A stretch of DNA of 64,000 nt from Ciborinia camelliae (lineage: Eukaryota; Ascomycota; Leotiomycetes; Helotiales; Sclerotiniaceae): positions 1,502,091-1,566,090 of the forward strand of contig JANPYM010000002.1 of assembly GCA_025890175.1 (NCBI GenBank), read 5' to 3'. Of the stretch, positions 21,601 through 34,340 are shown one piece after another (the first letter of the stretch is position 1; every line of letters begins with the position of its first letter). The notes beneath the pieces were generated by a model, which did no database searches, was not told the origin of the DNA, and saw nothing but the letters and a program-made list of their open reading frames with translations. The translations under genes and the position numbers were made by a program.

Positions 21601-24600
21601 AGACCAACAATTAGCACAGTATTCGACGCGAATGAGATAGCTTCGCCAATAATGACCAAGAGAAAGCTTGGTAATCAGGTGCTTGGAATGTATACTGAGC
21701 TTCTGTGTGAGAAAGGTACCACTTCAAATATTCGAAAATTTGCTAGGACTGTGACAAATAAGGTACCTATTTCATACTCTAAATTATTGAAACTATTTCT
21801 AATCTTGTCAGTGGCTCTTACATCTCTTAACAGAAGATGATCCACAAGTCGTGGTCCTTGGCTCGAAGATATTAGCCCGTCTTTTAGTTGTCCATGGCTC
21901 TAATTATGCATCAAAATTTTCGACTAAAACAGGAGGTTTTACAATTATGCGACATAGATTGAAGAGGTGGTGGGATATCCCAACACTCTGGCCTATCTGT
22001 TTTGGTATCCTGTTCGGACATGACGTCGCGGATATTGATTTCGAGCAGCCATTTGAGTTATACAATCTTCTGGAGACATTTGGCACAGGTAAAATTGTGT
22101 ATTCTAATGTGCTGCCTGTAATTATGACGATGATGCAGCATGGGTTGAAGGATGTACTGCGAAATCAGGACGACCCCGACTCGCCGCTCCATGATAAGGG
22201 CAATTGGAAGGATCAGGATCCACCAACAGATACTCTTAAACCCCCAACTCGTCATAGATCAATGTCTCTCACAAAAGAACTTGAATCTCGACGTAAGTTA
22301 GTTGTCTTTTTTGCAGATCCTTACGCTAACTTTGGATCAGAATCTCAGCAGCCCAAAAGAGAGCGATTAGCAGAGCAAGTGATCATTCTGCATACAATCA
22401 TTCGGTTTCTCGCGGACTTGCATAGCAAATCTCAAGAATTCAGGGATTTTGCTTTGTCTTCAGACTATGTCAGACTTCTACTTGCCGTGTTATTCCCCGT
22501 GGTTGTTAGTTCAGATGCTGTTAGCCCAGAGACGGAATTGAACTCTCGAGATTCTGCATTGACTTTCGACGGTGACGATGTCATCATTAGACCGGTGTCT
22601 CGCGTATCAGCTATGCCTACACCCATTGTCCGAACGTCAACAGTAGAGACTTTCCTTCCACCTAGTCCTACGACTCTCAGAGCGAAACCTCTTCGTCGGG
22701 GGTCATCATTTGTATTGTTGACAGCTCGCCCTTCGGAATACAGTCCATCTTCTGCTAGACTTAGTCTAGTCATGTCACCAAAGAAAAGAATTGCTACTCA
22801 AAAAGTCAGTAACGCGATAGTTGAAGGTATGCTAGAATTAGTTGTCAATATTTTCATTGACCAAGTAATGGCCCGCAAAGAGTTTCCTGGGTTCGGATTG
22901 TTTCTCAAGGTCCCTCCTGGCTTTCAAGAACATCAGGCGTACTTTGAGTCGTACTTGCTGCGTAATATGATATCTCAGCTTGGGACTACTATTCAATTGG
23001 ACCAAAAGTCACTATGGGAGCCTAGAGTCCTCCAGAATATGGCTCGTTTTGTCCTTCATATAGGTGAAGCTGTTTTTGAAGGCTGGTTTCTGGGTGGGGC
23101 TGAGACATTATTGGACTTTGCAGGAACAATATTGGAATACTTGGAGCGACCCGAAGTCTCCATGATCAAAAGTGTCCGACTATGTAGCCAAGCCATTGCT
23201 TCGATCAAAAGTGTTTTCCTTCGAGTCGTCTTGCTTCGTCTATCCGAGCTTGATGTTCCAGAGGCTTCTGAGTCAGAAGCATTAGCATTCATGGACAAGC
23301 TGCTCTATTGGCAAACCGTGGTCTTGTCTGCCGATGTGACTGAAGATAATTTCCTGAAGCTCATTTGTTACCAGCTTTATGTCAAGTTAGTTGATGAAAA
23401 GGAAAGCATACGCTTGGCTGCTGCAAACATTTGGCGCATATTGCTTGTTCAGAAGCCCGACGAAACGTCTAACATGCTTCGTCATGCCATGCCTGGTCAA
23501 TACAAATATCTAGATTCCGGTTTCAAGAAGCTCACCGAGTTAGATAATGAGACTTTTGCGGAATGGGTTGATAGCTACAGAGCTGAGCTTGATGCTTTGT
23601 TCTTTGGTGCAATGTCTCGTGCTTGGGAAGACTTTGTCAATGCTGAAAATGAGAAGACCGAAGATACTCTTAAAAGCCGCGTTGCCAAGCGACGCGAAAA
23701 GCTCAAGCAATGGCATGCGGATGATCTTAATGATGAGGATATACTGTTTCGTCATGATCTCGCATCAAACCTATGGATGAAGAACATTTATGCATCCGAA
23801 CACCTTAAGCATCAGAGATCACAACAAGACCAGCAGGATAATTTCAGCTTTCTCGTGTCCACCTTTTCTAAAATGGATCGAGAGCTTCATAGACCATGTG
23901 CAGTTTTTGATCGCAGGGTCACCATTAAGTGGAAACTGGACCGGACCGAGGGTCGCAATCGAATGCGTCTTCGTATGCTACCGGATCGTGCTCCTCCGAC
24001 CTATGATTACAAACCCAAAAGACGTCACACTGAAACAAATGCGAATGATGTTATACAGGTAAATACAAAAGTTGGTGCTATTGCCCCGACTCCTCAGCAC
24101 ATTGATTCAACACCCAAGTCTACCGCGACCCCAACTGGAGACTTTGATAATCAAAATGGATCGGAGAGCAAGACTGAGAATCCATCAGATGAGACGTCAA
24201 CTGAAATCCCGGATAATGCTGTTCCAGAAGAAGACTTTGAACTTGTTGATGATCCTAATGATCCTGGTGATGGCGATGATGGGTTCGAAGACAAAAATCG
24301 AAAGGTCATGCGTAGTCTTCAAAGAGGTGATTCTGTACAACACGTTTTTAATATTTCTCGAATTATTGGACTCGAGGCAGTTGAAGGCCTATTAATTCTA
24401 GGAAAGGATTCCCTCTACCTAATTGATAATGTCTTCCAAAGATCTGACGGAGAAATCGTGAACGTGGCAATGGCCCCCAAAGAAGAACGAGATCCTTATT
24501 TACAAATGATTGCTGGCCACAATGCAACCGAAAAAACGCCTCAGCCTCTCAGAACCGAACAAGAATCGAGAAGTTGGAAGTGGAGCGATGTCATTAGTAT

Positions 24601-26798
24601 TTCTAAACGTCGCTTCCTATTTAGAGATGTTGCAGTGGAAGTCTTTTTCACAGATGGTCGTAGTTATCTACTTACAGCCATCTCGGTCACTCTTAGAGAT
24701 GATCTCTTTGCTAAGATTTCTTCAATGGCTCCACATACCAATGGCAGTTCTGTTTTGCCAAATCCAGAAGATGGTTGGCGTCTCGAGGCTCTCAAGGTAT
24801 CGGATGACGCACCTACTACTTTTGGGTCTAAGTTTGGTAGCATCTTCAATTCTTCTTCTTGGAACCCGGCAATGCGACGATGGGCAAAAGGCGAAATCTC
24901 GAATTTTCACTATTTGATGCTCGTCAATACGATGGCTGGTCGTACTTTTAACGATCTCACACAATATCCCGTCTTCCCTTGGGTTTTGGCCGATTATACC
25001 AGTGAAGAGCTAGATCTCAACAATCCTGCTTCATTCCGAGACTTATCAAAACCAATGGGTGCGCAGCACAACTCTCGTCAAGCGGACTTTATTGAAAGAT
25101 ACAAAACATTCGCAGAAATGGATAGCAGTACACCTGCTTTTCATTATGGAACCCATTACTCATCAGCCATGATCGTTACATCATATTTGATTAGACTTCA
25201 ACCCTTTGTTCAATCATACTTGCTACTTCAAGGTGGTCATTTCGATCATCCTGATCGATTATTTTATTCGATCGCGAAGGCTTGGGACTCTGCATCTAGG
25301 AATAACATGTCAGATGTGAGGGAACTCATACCAGAGTTTTTTTACCTTCCAGAATTTCTTACGAATAACAATGGATACAATTTTGGCCTACGACAAGGGA
25401 ACGGTGGTGGTATAGATACTGTCGCCCTTCCACCATGGGCCAAGGGTGATCCAAAAATATTCATTGCTAAACATCGCGAGGCTTTGGAAAGTCCACATGT
25501 GAGTAAGAATTTGCACCAATGGATTGATCTTATTTTTGGTTGCAAGCAACGTGGGGAAGCCGCTATTGAAAGCGTGAACGTATTCCACCATCTTTCATAC
25601 CATGGTGCAAAGAATCTCGATACCATTGAAGATCCTATCGAAAGGCTAGCTACCATTGGAATCATTCATAACTTCGGTCAAACTCCTCATCAAATCTTTT
25701 CCAAACCTCATCAATCTCGAGAAGATATGCGTCAAAAACCAAAGAGACTTGACACTTCCGCTGAATCTTTGACACGATTACCTTTTCCATTGATCGAAAG
25801 TTATGAACGTGTCGCATCACTCATTTACTCTTCTAAGTTAGATCGACTTCTCTGCGCTACAGCATTCCGCCTCAATCTTCCCCCAACTTATGATAAATAC
25901 CTAGAATGGGGTTTCGCCGACAACAGTGTCCGATTTTACTTCAATGATTCCAAAAAGCTCGCTGGTCTCTTCGAGAATCTCCACCAAGGTCAACTATCCT
26001 CCGTCATCTTTGCCTCCTCACAAACTCTCATCACAGCCGGTGAAGATTGTGTTCTATCTGCCCATACAATCATAACTTCTCCATCCAAACCTGTCGATCT
26101 TCACCCTCGCACTTCCCTCTTTGGTCACAAAACACCAGTCACCACTCTCGCAGTCAGTAAATCCTTCAGTACAATGCTCAGCGCATCATCCGATGGTCTC
26201 GTCCTTCTTTGGGATCTAAATCGCTTAGAGTTTGTCCGCAAACTTACACATGGTCGCCCTGTCGAATGCGCTCGTATCAATGATATAAGTGGCGATATTA
26301 TGTTATGCCGCGGGCAAAAGGTTGCTCTCTACACTCTAAACGGGGAGGTACTTCTTGAGCAAAACGTTTGCGCGGATCTAGGGCACGATGATTTTATACA
26401 TAGTTGTGCATTTTACGAAGGTACTGGAAATGAGTGGTTAGAGAGTACATTAATATTCACGGGTCATAAAAGAGGGATAGTATGCATATGGCGAAAAATC
26501 GTGGGTAAACAAAGTGGGAAATGGGAGTTAGAATTGGTGAAGAGGTTGGATCACGTGGATGAGGCAAGGAGAGATGCTAGTGGGAATGGATCGGTAGGAC
26601 CGCATGGGAGGAGATTAACTGCTAATGGAAATGTGGAGGCCGGAATTAGTTGTGTGGTGCCAATGGAAAAGGGGGTCTATACTGGGGATGAAGATGGGAG
26701 GGTGGTGAGTTCTTTTTCTCTGCCTTTTGCCTTTAAGGGATCGAAGCTAATCGTGATATTAATAGTATGAATGGACATTAGTCCAACGTGAGCGATAA
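18667..26798 (+). CDS. BEACH-domain / WD40 giant protein (Bph1/beige/neurobeachin family)
   Basis: Proposed exons: 18667-21307, 21359-21762, 21812-22292, 22341-26704 and 26766-26798, giving 2640 residues. The third intron (22293-22340, 48 nt, GCTAAC branch) is in frame and stop-free, so it might instead be coding. The last tiny exon supplies YEWTLVQRER before TAA. Domain order: helical armadillo-like N-terminus; ConA-like lectin domain around residues 378-560 (GGYTFTAWIFVDKF); long helical middle; acidic linker with EEDFELVDDPNDPG; PH-BEACH domain near 1830-1980; BEACH domain about 2005-2290 (WAKGEISNFHYLMLVNTMAGR, YPVFPWVLADY); C-terminal WD40 repeats from about 2380. Family members act in membrane trafficking, vacuole/lysosome size and sorting, and cell-wall integrity. 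Full length compared with the family; no break seen. Start choice rests on the first ATG after stops in frame. Confidence 0.93.
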
Positions 26799-27778
26799 GA
26801 TAAATTTAGCGAAGCCGTGGCAAGGCGAAATATACAGCGAGGTATAGAATTGAGATATCATGATAGCCCATATATAGAGCAGAATGGCGTGGTACTGTCT
26901 TCAACTTTCCAATGCCTAGAATACAAGAACCAAAAAAGATGATCGCATACTTGATCGGGAGGCGTAAGGCTTTTTTTTTTCTCTTTTCCTTTATTCTCGG
27001 GGGCTTGTTTTTGCAAAATGGAAATACAAGAATTAGCGTAGGTGTTAACATTCTCGCTCTCACCGAGTAGCTCAGCGTTTGATTCCCGGATTCTCTTTTG
27101 AGATGCGGCGTAGCGTTTGTTTTTAGTCTCTCTATAGCGTTGTGGGGTTTTTGGGTAGGTTTAGGGGATTGTGCTGTTTGATCTTAAGAGGTGGTTAGAA
27201 AGGGTTGAAAGAGCGGGATGGATGAATGAATGGATGGAGGGAGGGAGGGGATGTATGTGGATAAAGTGGTTCGTACATGGACATAGCAGTAACACTAATA
27301 ATAGCAGACTATTAGTAGTATGCAAGAAAATAGATACCCAGCTGCGGAGATATTCTAATAATAAATGATGAATTATCAAGGATGTTTTGTTAATTACGAT
27401 TTTGCCGACCGACCCACTTGTGCCTATTTGGAGCAAACTCTTGATTCTTGAAGCTAGGTAGGTACCTATTATTTTGAGCAAGCAAGCTCTTCAAGTATCC
27501 ATGGATGTATGAGCTTGCTCGAAGTAAGCAAAAGTGGATCGATCCGATTGGTCAACCTCGATTATCTTTCCAAGGTTGGTCAACTTGGTTTTGTCTTTCC
27601 TTTCCTTTCCCCTCCAAGCTCCTGCACTCTCGGTTCAACTCCGGGAAACATCACCTACCAAACCCCAAGCTTCCCAAACAAAAATCCCAAATCATCAATC
27701 CATTCATTCAAAAGACGTAAAAAAAAATTCTTTTTTTAAAAAAAAAAAGATGGATATAAAAAAATGCAAAAAGATTAA
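26799..27778. other. Intergenic region between BEACH gene and tRNA-Glu
   Basis: 3' flank of the BEACH gene and 3' side of the minus-strand tRNA. It contains a T-run at 26970-26980, a GATG/GAGG-rich stretch at 27220-27250, one TAGGTAGGTACCTA word at 27454-27467, and oligo-A/T runs at 27718-27770 next to the tRNA 3' end, in a position suited to Pol III termination. I see no gene. Confidence 0.55.
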
Positions 27779-27883
27779 TTCCGAATCCGGGAATCGAACC
27801 CGGGGCTACTCGGATCAGTTGTCAAATGCTCGAGGCAGATGAGGCATGAAAGCGAGTTATGTTAACCCCTACACTAATTCGGA
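27779..27883 (-). tRNA. tRNA-Glu(TTC) with a 33-nt intron
   Basis: On the minus strand the acceptor strands TCCGAAT (27883-27877) and ATTCGGA (27786-27780) pair perfectly, with discriminator A at 27779. The T arm is CCGGG-TTCGATT-CCCGG. The anticodon stem ACTCG pairs with CGAGT (27808-27812), with loop CTTTCA...C. The anticodon TTC is at 27848-27850. An intron of 33 nt (27814-27846) sits one base 3' of the anticodon, the canonical site. Oligo-T follows downstream on the minus strand. All parts were read directly, so identity is secure. Confidence 0.93.
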
Positions 27884-29725
27884 TTTGTATGATTTGATGG
27901 AGAGACAACGCGTAGTTGAGATTATGACGGAAAGAATTTTGGTGGAGAAATGAAGGGAAAAAAGGAAAGGAAGAGCTGTGGTGGGGCGGTTGGGTGATCA
28001 CGTGGGTGGGGGCTTTCGGTTCATGATGAACGAACCAACGTTCGTGTACCGGTGCCAGGCCTTTAAGCCTTATGGATGTTACTGGAACTTGGACTTGAAC
28101 CTGGGCAACAGACTTATTAAAGTTATAGTTATTTTATTTTATTTATTTTTGTTGATAATGACTGGTGGATAACTACTATGTACCTATCAAATCACGATGA
28201 ATGTTTAAAACTCCTTGATGCGGGCGGGGGACAGTGGCCATTCGAGTCTCGTCGACATGACATGATGGAAAGGAATCCAAAGTTAATACCTATATGAAAT
28301 GGGTTTCAAGTAGGTAGGTATGAAAGAGAGTTGGGAATCGTGAGCTCCCCATATATGTGAACTCCCGTCCGTTCGGAACTGTGGTCTACCATCCGAACTA
28401 TCATACATCCGAAATATGATCAATGTATCGTCCGAACTGTTGGGAATACGTTCGGTTGGAACTTACTTTACTAGGTAGGTACCTAGTTTGTTCGACTCTC
28501 AAAGGATGAGCTCGATATATCGACAAAATATACCTAAGGTAGGTAGGTACCCAGCCTAGTGTGTTCACCCGGTAGCTATGCCTATGTACCTAGCTATGTA
28601 GGTAGCCAGATGAATAAGAACTTCCTTTCCTTCACTCGGAGTATACCTAGTAGACAAAACCCATTCAACCATTCATTCAATCCAAGCCCCCTCGCGCCCA
28701 AGCCCCCTGACCGACGATATACACACATACATAATCGCATTACATTAATCTCATACACCTCCGCCTGTCAAGTTTTAAGCGCATCAACGTTAATAAAATG
28801 TTTATTTCCACCATAAGATGACCGTAGGGATTAATACGGGCCTGCCTGGAGAAAAGATCCAAAATGTGCCCGGGGGACCTCGTCCGGGTTTTTTTCAAAA
28901 AAAAACATTAAAGTTTGGGCGAATCTTTTTATAGGGTTTAGCTGCAGAACCCCTGGCGCTAGCTAGGTAGGTGTACTCCGTATGTCCACGGGTAGCCTGG
29001 TGATTCCTCCACTATGACTGCTGGAACTGGAATTGGAAAATAGATTCGCATCCCAAAATGAACATTGCTGCCACTAATAAGGTACCTAATAAGGCCATGC
29101 CATACCTACCTAGGTACCCCAAAGGGCGACACTGCATCCCCCACTTAAACATAATAATAAACCCTAATCTTGCTGAATAAGCCCTTCCAGTCACTGGACC
29201 ATTCTAGGTACCTATGATCTACCTACATATCACTCACTAAAATTCTTGAACTCGAAATATTCTTTGCTGTGCTTGTTTGTAGAATATATTTTTCACCACC
29301 ATACCGTCACCGTCACCATCACCATCAACGTCACCGTTCAAGGCATGCTGTGTATCATGGCATGGTGACTTTTTGGGGACAATTCTAGACGTGACGATCA
29401 TGTTTTCCATCATACATCATGATTTGAGATTGTACGATGACGATCGCACATCGATTGCAATCCATGATATGCAATCGACATGCCTGCGTTTCGAATTGTC
29501 TCAGAAGAGCGAACATGCAAGTCACGAGAAGACGGTTCAAAAAGCAAAAGCGCGTCGTCAACCATTAATTCATTATCTAATCTAAACAAACGTACTCTGA
29601 GTATCCCCCCAATAATTATTAAATATTAAGCAATTATTAACCATTAAGTAAGTAATAAATATACAAGTACTCAAACGCCAACAGTACTTCTTTGGGTTTT
29701 AATCTTCCACCCAATTCTGATCCCC
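27884..29725. other. Intergenic region between tRNA-Glu and pectin methylesterase
   Basis: No coding frame with recognisable features. It holds several CCTAGGTAGGTACC words (28472-28490, 28535-28552, 28960-28972, 29080-29118), repeated 'ccgaact' words at 28370-28445, a T-run/A-run pair at 28889-28907, and a degenerate CACCGT/CACCAT hexamer run at 29300-29337. From 29600 to 29725 it is AT-rich 3' flank of the pectin methylesterase gene. Confidence 0.5.
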
Positions 29726-31082
29726 TCACAAATAGCTGCGATCAACCCACCATTCGTCCAAATATTCCATTCCCAAAACTGTTGTGATTGGGATGGGGGC
29801 ATTGATTAAAGAACTGAATTTTGCATGGAGTTCTGGGGAGATGACGGCACCAGGTCCACTGTTGTTGTATCTGGAGAAGGTTAGTATGATTCTGTGGTGC
29901 AGGGGTAAAGGAAGGTGGGAGTGGAGAAGAGAGAATATCTCCAAGGAATGAGAACGGAAAGATGGAAATGGAGACAACATACTCGAAGAAAGAGACATGA
30001 TCGGTATTATGGACGAGTTTACTCCAGTTCCTCCACCTGGCAGGACTAATATTATCTCCCAAATAGGTATTCTGGAAAACGACTCTTGCATGGTTATGCC
30101 ATGGTCGTCCCAAGTAGTTCTTATTTTTCTCCAAGCTGTCATTCATGTTCTGCACATTCGAATTGTTAATCACATACCAAGACGACTTTTGTTCCGAAGT
30201 ACGTCCAGAAGCAGTGATTGAGCCAGGGCCAATCGTACGGATATCGTTCTTCTCGAACCAGGCATTGGCGTTTTGACCAAAAATGAAATCGACGGCACCG
30301 ACGATGAGACATTTGGCATAGAGTTGCTTGCCGGTGTTAGCTAGGATGGTATCTTGATACCCGATGAATTGTGTGGCGTAATATGCTTGATTTCCGGTGC
30401 CTATGAACATTGGAAGTTAGAAATTGTCTCTTATGGAAACTTTCGGAAGGAAATGTGAGGCTTTCAAGCCGCATTTTCAAGTGAGAATGTAGAAGATATA
30501 TCCCAAGTGGAGGGGGAAATTTTTATATCGCAGTGTGGAAGAATATAGTGAATCGATTAACTTACTCGCAGAAAGTGCGAGGTTTTGACCACCCTTGGGA
30601 ATGTGGCCGAATGTGTTTTTGATGATGAGATTATAGACCTTGGTGTTTTTGTTCCATTGACGCAAAGTAGCTGTCAAATCATCGGAGGTAGTATCTTTGA
30701 GAGCGAGGTTGTAGGTCAAAGTTACTAAGTTTTTGGCATAGGTGGAAGCATCTGTAGTATACCCCTGGATAGTGAGGTTGGATTTGAGGGCCGGGACGAA
30801 AACTTGTTCGACATAGGTTCCGGGTTTGATGAATAGGTATTGAGGTCTTTTGGTTGTGCGGTTAAGGGCATCCACACCTTGCTGGAAGGTGATGTATGAT
30901 CCTAATGTAGTATTGCTCTGGTCGACAATGATTGCACCTGCTGGTGCAGAAGTACGGGCGACTGATGGTGGCGTGTATGAGATGTAGAGGGTAGTAGAGA
31001 TCTCTTCTGGAACGGGTGCAGCAGAGATCCCTCCTAGAAGGGTAGCCGTGAAGAACAAGATTGGAATGGAAAGCATTTTCAT
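29726..31082 (-). CDS. Secreted pectin methylesterase (carbohydrate esterase family 8)
   Basis: Three exons, 31082-30566, 30400-29983 and 29870-29726 (introns 165 and 112 nt), give 359 residues. A signal peptide (MKMLSIPILFFTATLLGGISA) starts the protein. The right-handed beta-helix family motifs are present in order: QYLFIKPGTYVEQV, the first catalytic segment GYQDTIL, the second GAVDFIFGQNANAWFE with the nucleophile-type Asp, and LGRPW with the substrate-binding Arg. Length is usual for fungal CE8. The enzyme removes methyl esters from pectin in plant cell walls, preparing it for polygalacturonases and lyases; it acts outside the cell. There are a few N-glycosylation sequons (NTT, NRT, NLT). 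A TATAAG box lies on the minus strand at 31151-31146, 64 bp before the ATG. No other pectinase gene is adjacent. Confidence 0.93.
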
Positions 31083-31318
31083 TGTTCAAAGGAAGCAATG
31101 GTCAAAGTCTACTAAGAAAACGCATGCCCGGAAGGAAAACCTCGTCTTATAGATGATATCCAAACTCCTATGTACATAATAATTTAAGGATCTTTTTGGC
31201 TCCAAAAATAAGGATACGCAGGCATTTGGGACCCAAAACCTAAAAGATAACCCATATACCTAGAGGGGGGATATATCGTATAAGGATATAGACCTTTCTA
31301 TCACCTAGGAGGCTTGGA

Positions 31319-31385
31319 CCCATGGGACCGGATAATTTATCCTAGAGTAGGGGACTTCCTTGTATGGCGGATCCTTATATAGAGG
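31319..31385 (+). repeat. Diverged direct repeat, copy 1
   Basis: Starts ccatgggaccg, continues through an A/T block and ends ggatccttatatagaggct. It matches, with gaps, the segment at 31739-31815 (ccatgggaccgagaat ... gatccttatagagaggtt). Both lie upstream of the pectin methylesterase gene. Confidence 0.5.
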
Positions 31386-31738
31386 CTATGCGGTACTTAT
31401 ACTTGAAGTTATATTGTCTGTGATTGGTGCAGGAAAACTAATGAAAGTGACATCTGCATCTGCATCCGCATAGCTAGAAGGATATTGCTGAAGTTGAGGA
31501 CGTGTACGGTGATTGATGTCCGATGTCCGATGGTCGATGGATGGATGTCCCCTGCAGCTGCAGTATCGGTACATACCCAGATTGCTATCGCTGGTCGGAG
31601 CTAATAATTCCCCAAAGATGGATAGGGGTCTCAGTACAGGGATCTCAGTCTGGAACCTGATAACTTGATATCCATGGATCCTTATTCCAGGTTACGAGGT
31701 TTTAAGGTTAATATTCATTTCCCCGCCACATTTTCAAT

Positions 31739-31815
31739 CCATGGGACCGAGAATATTATTCTAAAAAAAGAGGTTATCCTGATTCCTTACCTATATAGGA
31801 GATCCTTATAGAGAG
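31739..31815 (+). repeat. Diverged direct repeat, copy 2
   Basis: Second copy of the unit at 31319-31385, same orientation, about 420 bp apart. It could be the remains of terminal repeats of an old element or a local duplication. Confidence 0.5.
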
Positions 31816-32082
31816 GTTCTGCTGTAGTAGGCAAGGTACCCGTTGACCCAATCCATAAATTGTCCCAAGTGACCATACCTACCATACCTACCCTTCATCC
31901 TTTGTCCTGCTTGCAGCTTGAGCCTCATCTTCATCAGCGTTAGGGTGGGACAAAACTTGAAGGCCATCGTGAACTCGTCGACTCGTGACTCGGGAGTCGG
32001 GACTGTTGAGTCTTCCAATGTTAATGGATCTCACTTTCAAACTCTCTTAGGAGATTGAACGTTCTTATATTTTAGCTTCATT

Positions 32083-32116
32083 TTACGTTAATTACGTTAA
32101 TTACGTTAATTACGTT
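32083..32116 (+). repeat. (TTACGTTAA)n minisatellite
   Basis: Three full copies plus seven bases of a fourth, perfect, read directly. Confidence 0.95.
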
Positions 32117-32390
32117 GTAATTCGTAAAATGCATAAACCGAACCAAGTTGAGTCTTGATGGATGCCGGGCACATCATGCGATGTCGTTGTGGTTAATAAA
32201 TTTTCGGTAAGTGCCGAGGCAAGAAACATTGATTTGAAGATTTTACCACAAGGCTAATTATAAAAGCAGGCTCCACTTGCAAGTTAGATGATCTTCGACC
32301 ACCTTGAATCCCAGTGAGGCTGAGTAATCATCATTGAGTTGATGGATGAACCTGATGATCCTCATTTTTTTAAACAGAGGTAAAGTTCCA

Positions 32391-32418
32391 GTCCCGAGTC
32401 CCGAGTCCCGAGTCCCGA
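32391..32418 (+). repeat. (GTCCCGA)4 minisatellite
   Basis: Four perfect copies of a 7-bp unit. Confidence 0.95.
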
Positions 32419-33719
32419 ACGATATATTGGTACCTACTAGGTAGGTAGGTAGTAGATAATTTGATATTATGGTTTGATCCTCATCTCATTATTCTTCCAC
32501 TACCTACCTACAAGTATCTAACGATCTAACTAAGTCATAGGAAACCTATACTATACCACCTACTATACTCATAGAGTCATAGGAAATACTCATAAGTAAC
32601 TGTAACATCAGAGGAATATAACATGAGATAGATCATACCAGCTAGATATATATGCATATGCATATGCATATTTCCAATCTGTGTGCTCCAGCCTTGAGAA
32701 TAGCACTGTCTGTACTCCGTACAAGTAACACGAGTACTCCGCATATGGTACATGGTAGCACGACCCACTTAACAAGTTACATGACCTCATGTGTTCAATC
32801 CAAACTTCCAAAGTATCCAGACTCCCGACTCCAGACTCCAGTTACCAGTACAGTACAGTAGGTACAGTAGGTACCTAGGTAGCCGACGAAACCTCCGAAA
32901 TGCGGTACTGTATGCATGTATTTCTCCATTCTCCATTCTCCATCACAGTACAGGTATACCGTATAGGTATCGGCATGCCGTGGACTTCGCTTTCGATCTT
33001 ACCTAGTAGTAGTGGCCGAGGGTGATGGGCGGTGGGTGGTTGGTAGTGGGCTTTGTTTTCAGCCAAGATCCATCATTCCCCAAATAGAGGCTCTAGAACG
33101 TTTAAACCCACTCAGATATGAGGATGAGTACTAGGTATTCATTGGATCATTGGTCAGGTTTTGGTTTTGGTTTGCGATGCTCGAGGAAGGGGAAGGAAGT
33201 CAGGGGACCTTGGACCTTGGACTTTGGACCTCTTATGCCTTCGTGAATCATCATATCATTAGCAAGATGGCAATGAACAGTGAATAGTTCCATTAGCATT
33301 TGGGTTTGATTCTTAACCATCATTTCTCCATTATCAGTACGTATTGCATTGCCACAAGCTCCATCCACAATGCACAATAAATTATTTGGCCCTCATATCA
33401 CAAATCCTGATCAGCCAAATGAAGCAGCTTGCCCATTGAATGTTATTTAGTCAATTGGTCAGTTATGTGATCATCTCTTATGAGGAGATGCTCTCTTGAA
33501 GAGGATCATTTGCTCCTCAGCATAGTTCTTTTATCTGATTGCTGATCTTTTGAAGCTATTCCCATATGCTGATCGTGACGCGTGTGACGTCAATGATCCT
33601 GCTAGTTATAGCCTGTAGGGCTTTCCAGATGTTTAAACTTCACCTCATTTCAAATCTCCATTTTGTAATGAAGTCCTTAAGTCTATAAGTCACATGGTAT
33701 GGTAATGTGATATTGGGTA

Positions 33720-34340
33720 CAGCAAGGTCGTAACTAAACGTTTTTAGTTAATTATTGATATTTATATTTAACAAATAATTCTAATTTATTTGAAAAGTGT
33801 GATTAATTAAAAAAACTATTCAAAATTAATAATATTGATTTGGAAAAAAGCTTCGAAAAAATCATTCCAATTCGATCAAGTTACCAAAGTTTTTAAGTTT
33901 CGACCGGGTTTTTTCGAATCCCTTAAAATCCTTCGTTATACCCCCTACGCTATTTACATCAACATTATAATAATAACATCAATATTAAAGTCGATCGATT
34001 CAGTAAAAGTTTAAATACACATATAGATAAGCACAATGTATAAAAAGTATCAATACTGGGGGGGATAATAGTTGAAGGGCTTAATACCCTCGATTGCCCG
34101 CCCCTTGTCATGCACGTCCCCAAGGGCATGTAGAATGGGATCAAGGATCTGTAATCTAATAATAAAAGAACTATATTGGAGAGAAAAGGATCCTTTTTAG
34201 AAGATTATTATTTAATATAAAGAATGAACATATAACAGCTATATGGCATTCACTAGACAGAGGCTTAAGCATAACAACCTTCATATAATTTTAACTTGAA
34301 TATTCAACATTTTCAAACATTCGCTTTATTTACCTATTTA
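33720..34340. other. AT-rich block, possible decayed mobile element
   Basis: This is much richer in A/T than the flanks (TTAATTATTGATATTTATA, AATAATATTGATT) and has no open frame. It ends in less AT-rich sequence with a short hairpin (CCCTTG...CAAGGG at about 34101-34127). AT-rich, stop-dense blocks are what repeat-induced mutation leaves of transposons in ascomycetes, but no transposase or LTR is recognisable, so this is only an inference. Confidence 0.3.

Noticed and set aside
27064..27100. Words like an A box (tagctcagcg) and a T loop (tttgattcccgg)
   Set aside because: They lie too close together for a tRNA and no stems form.
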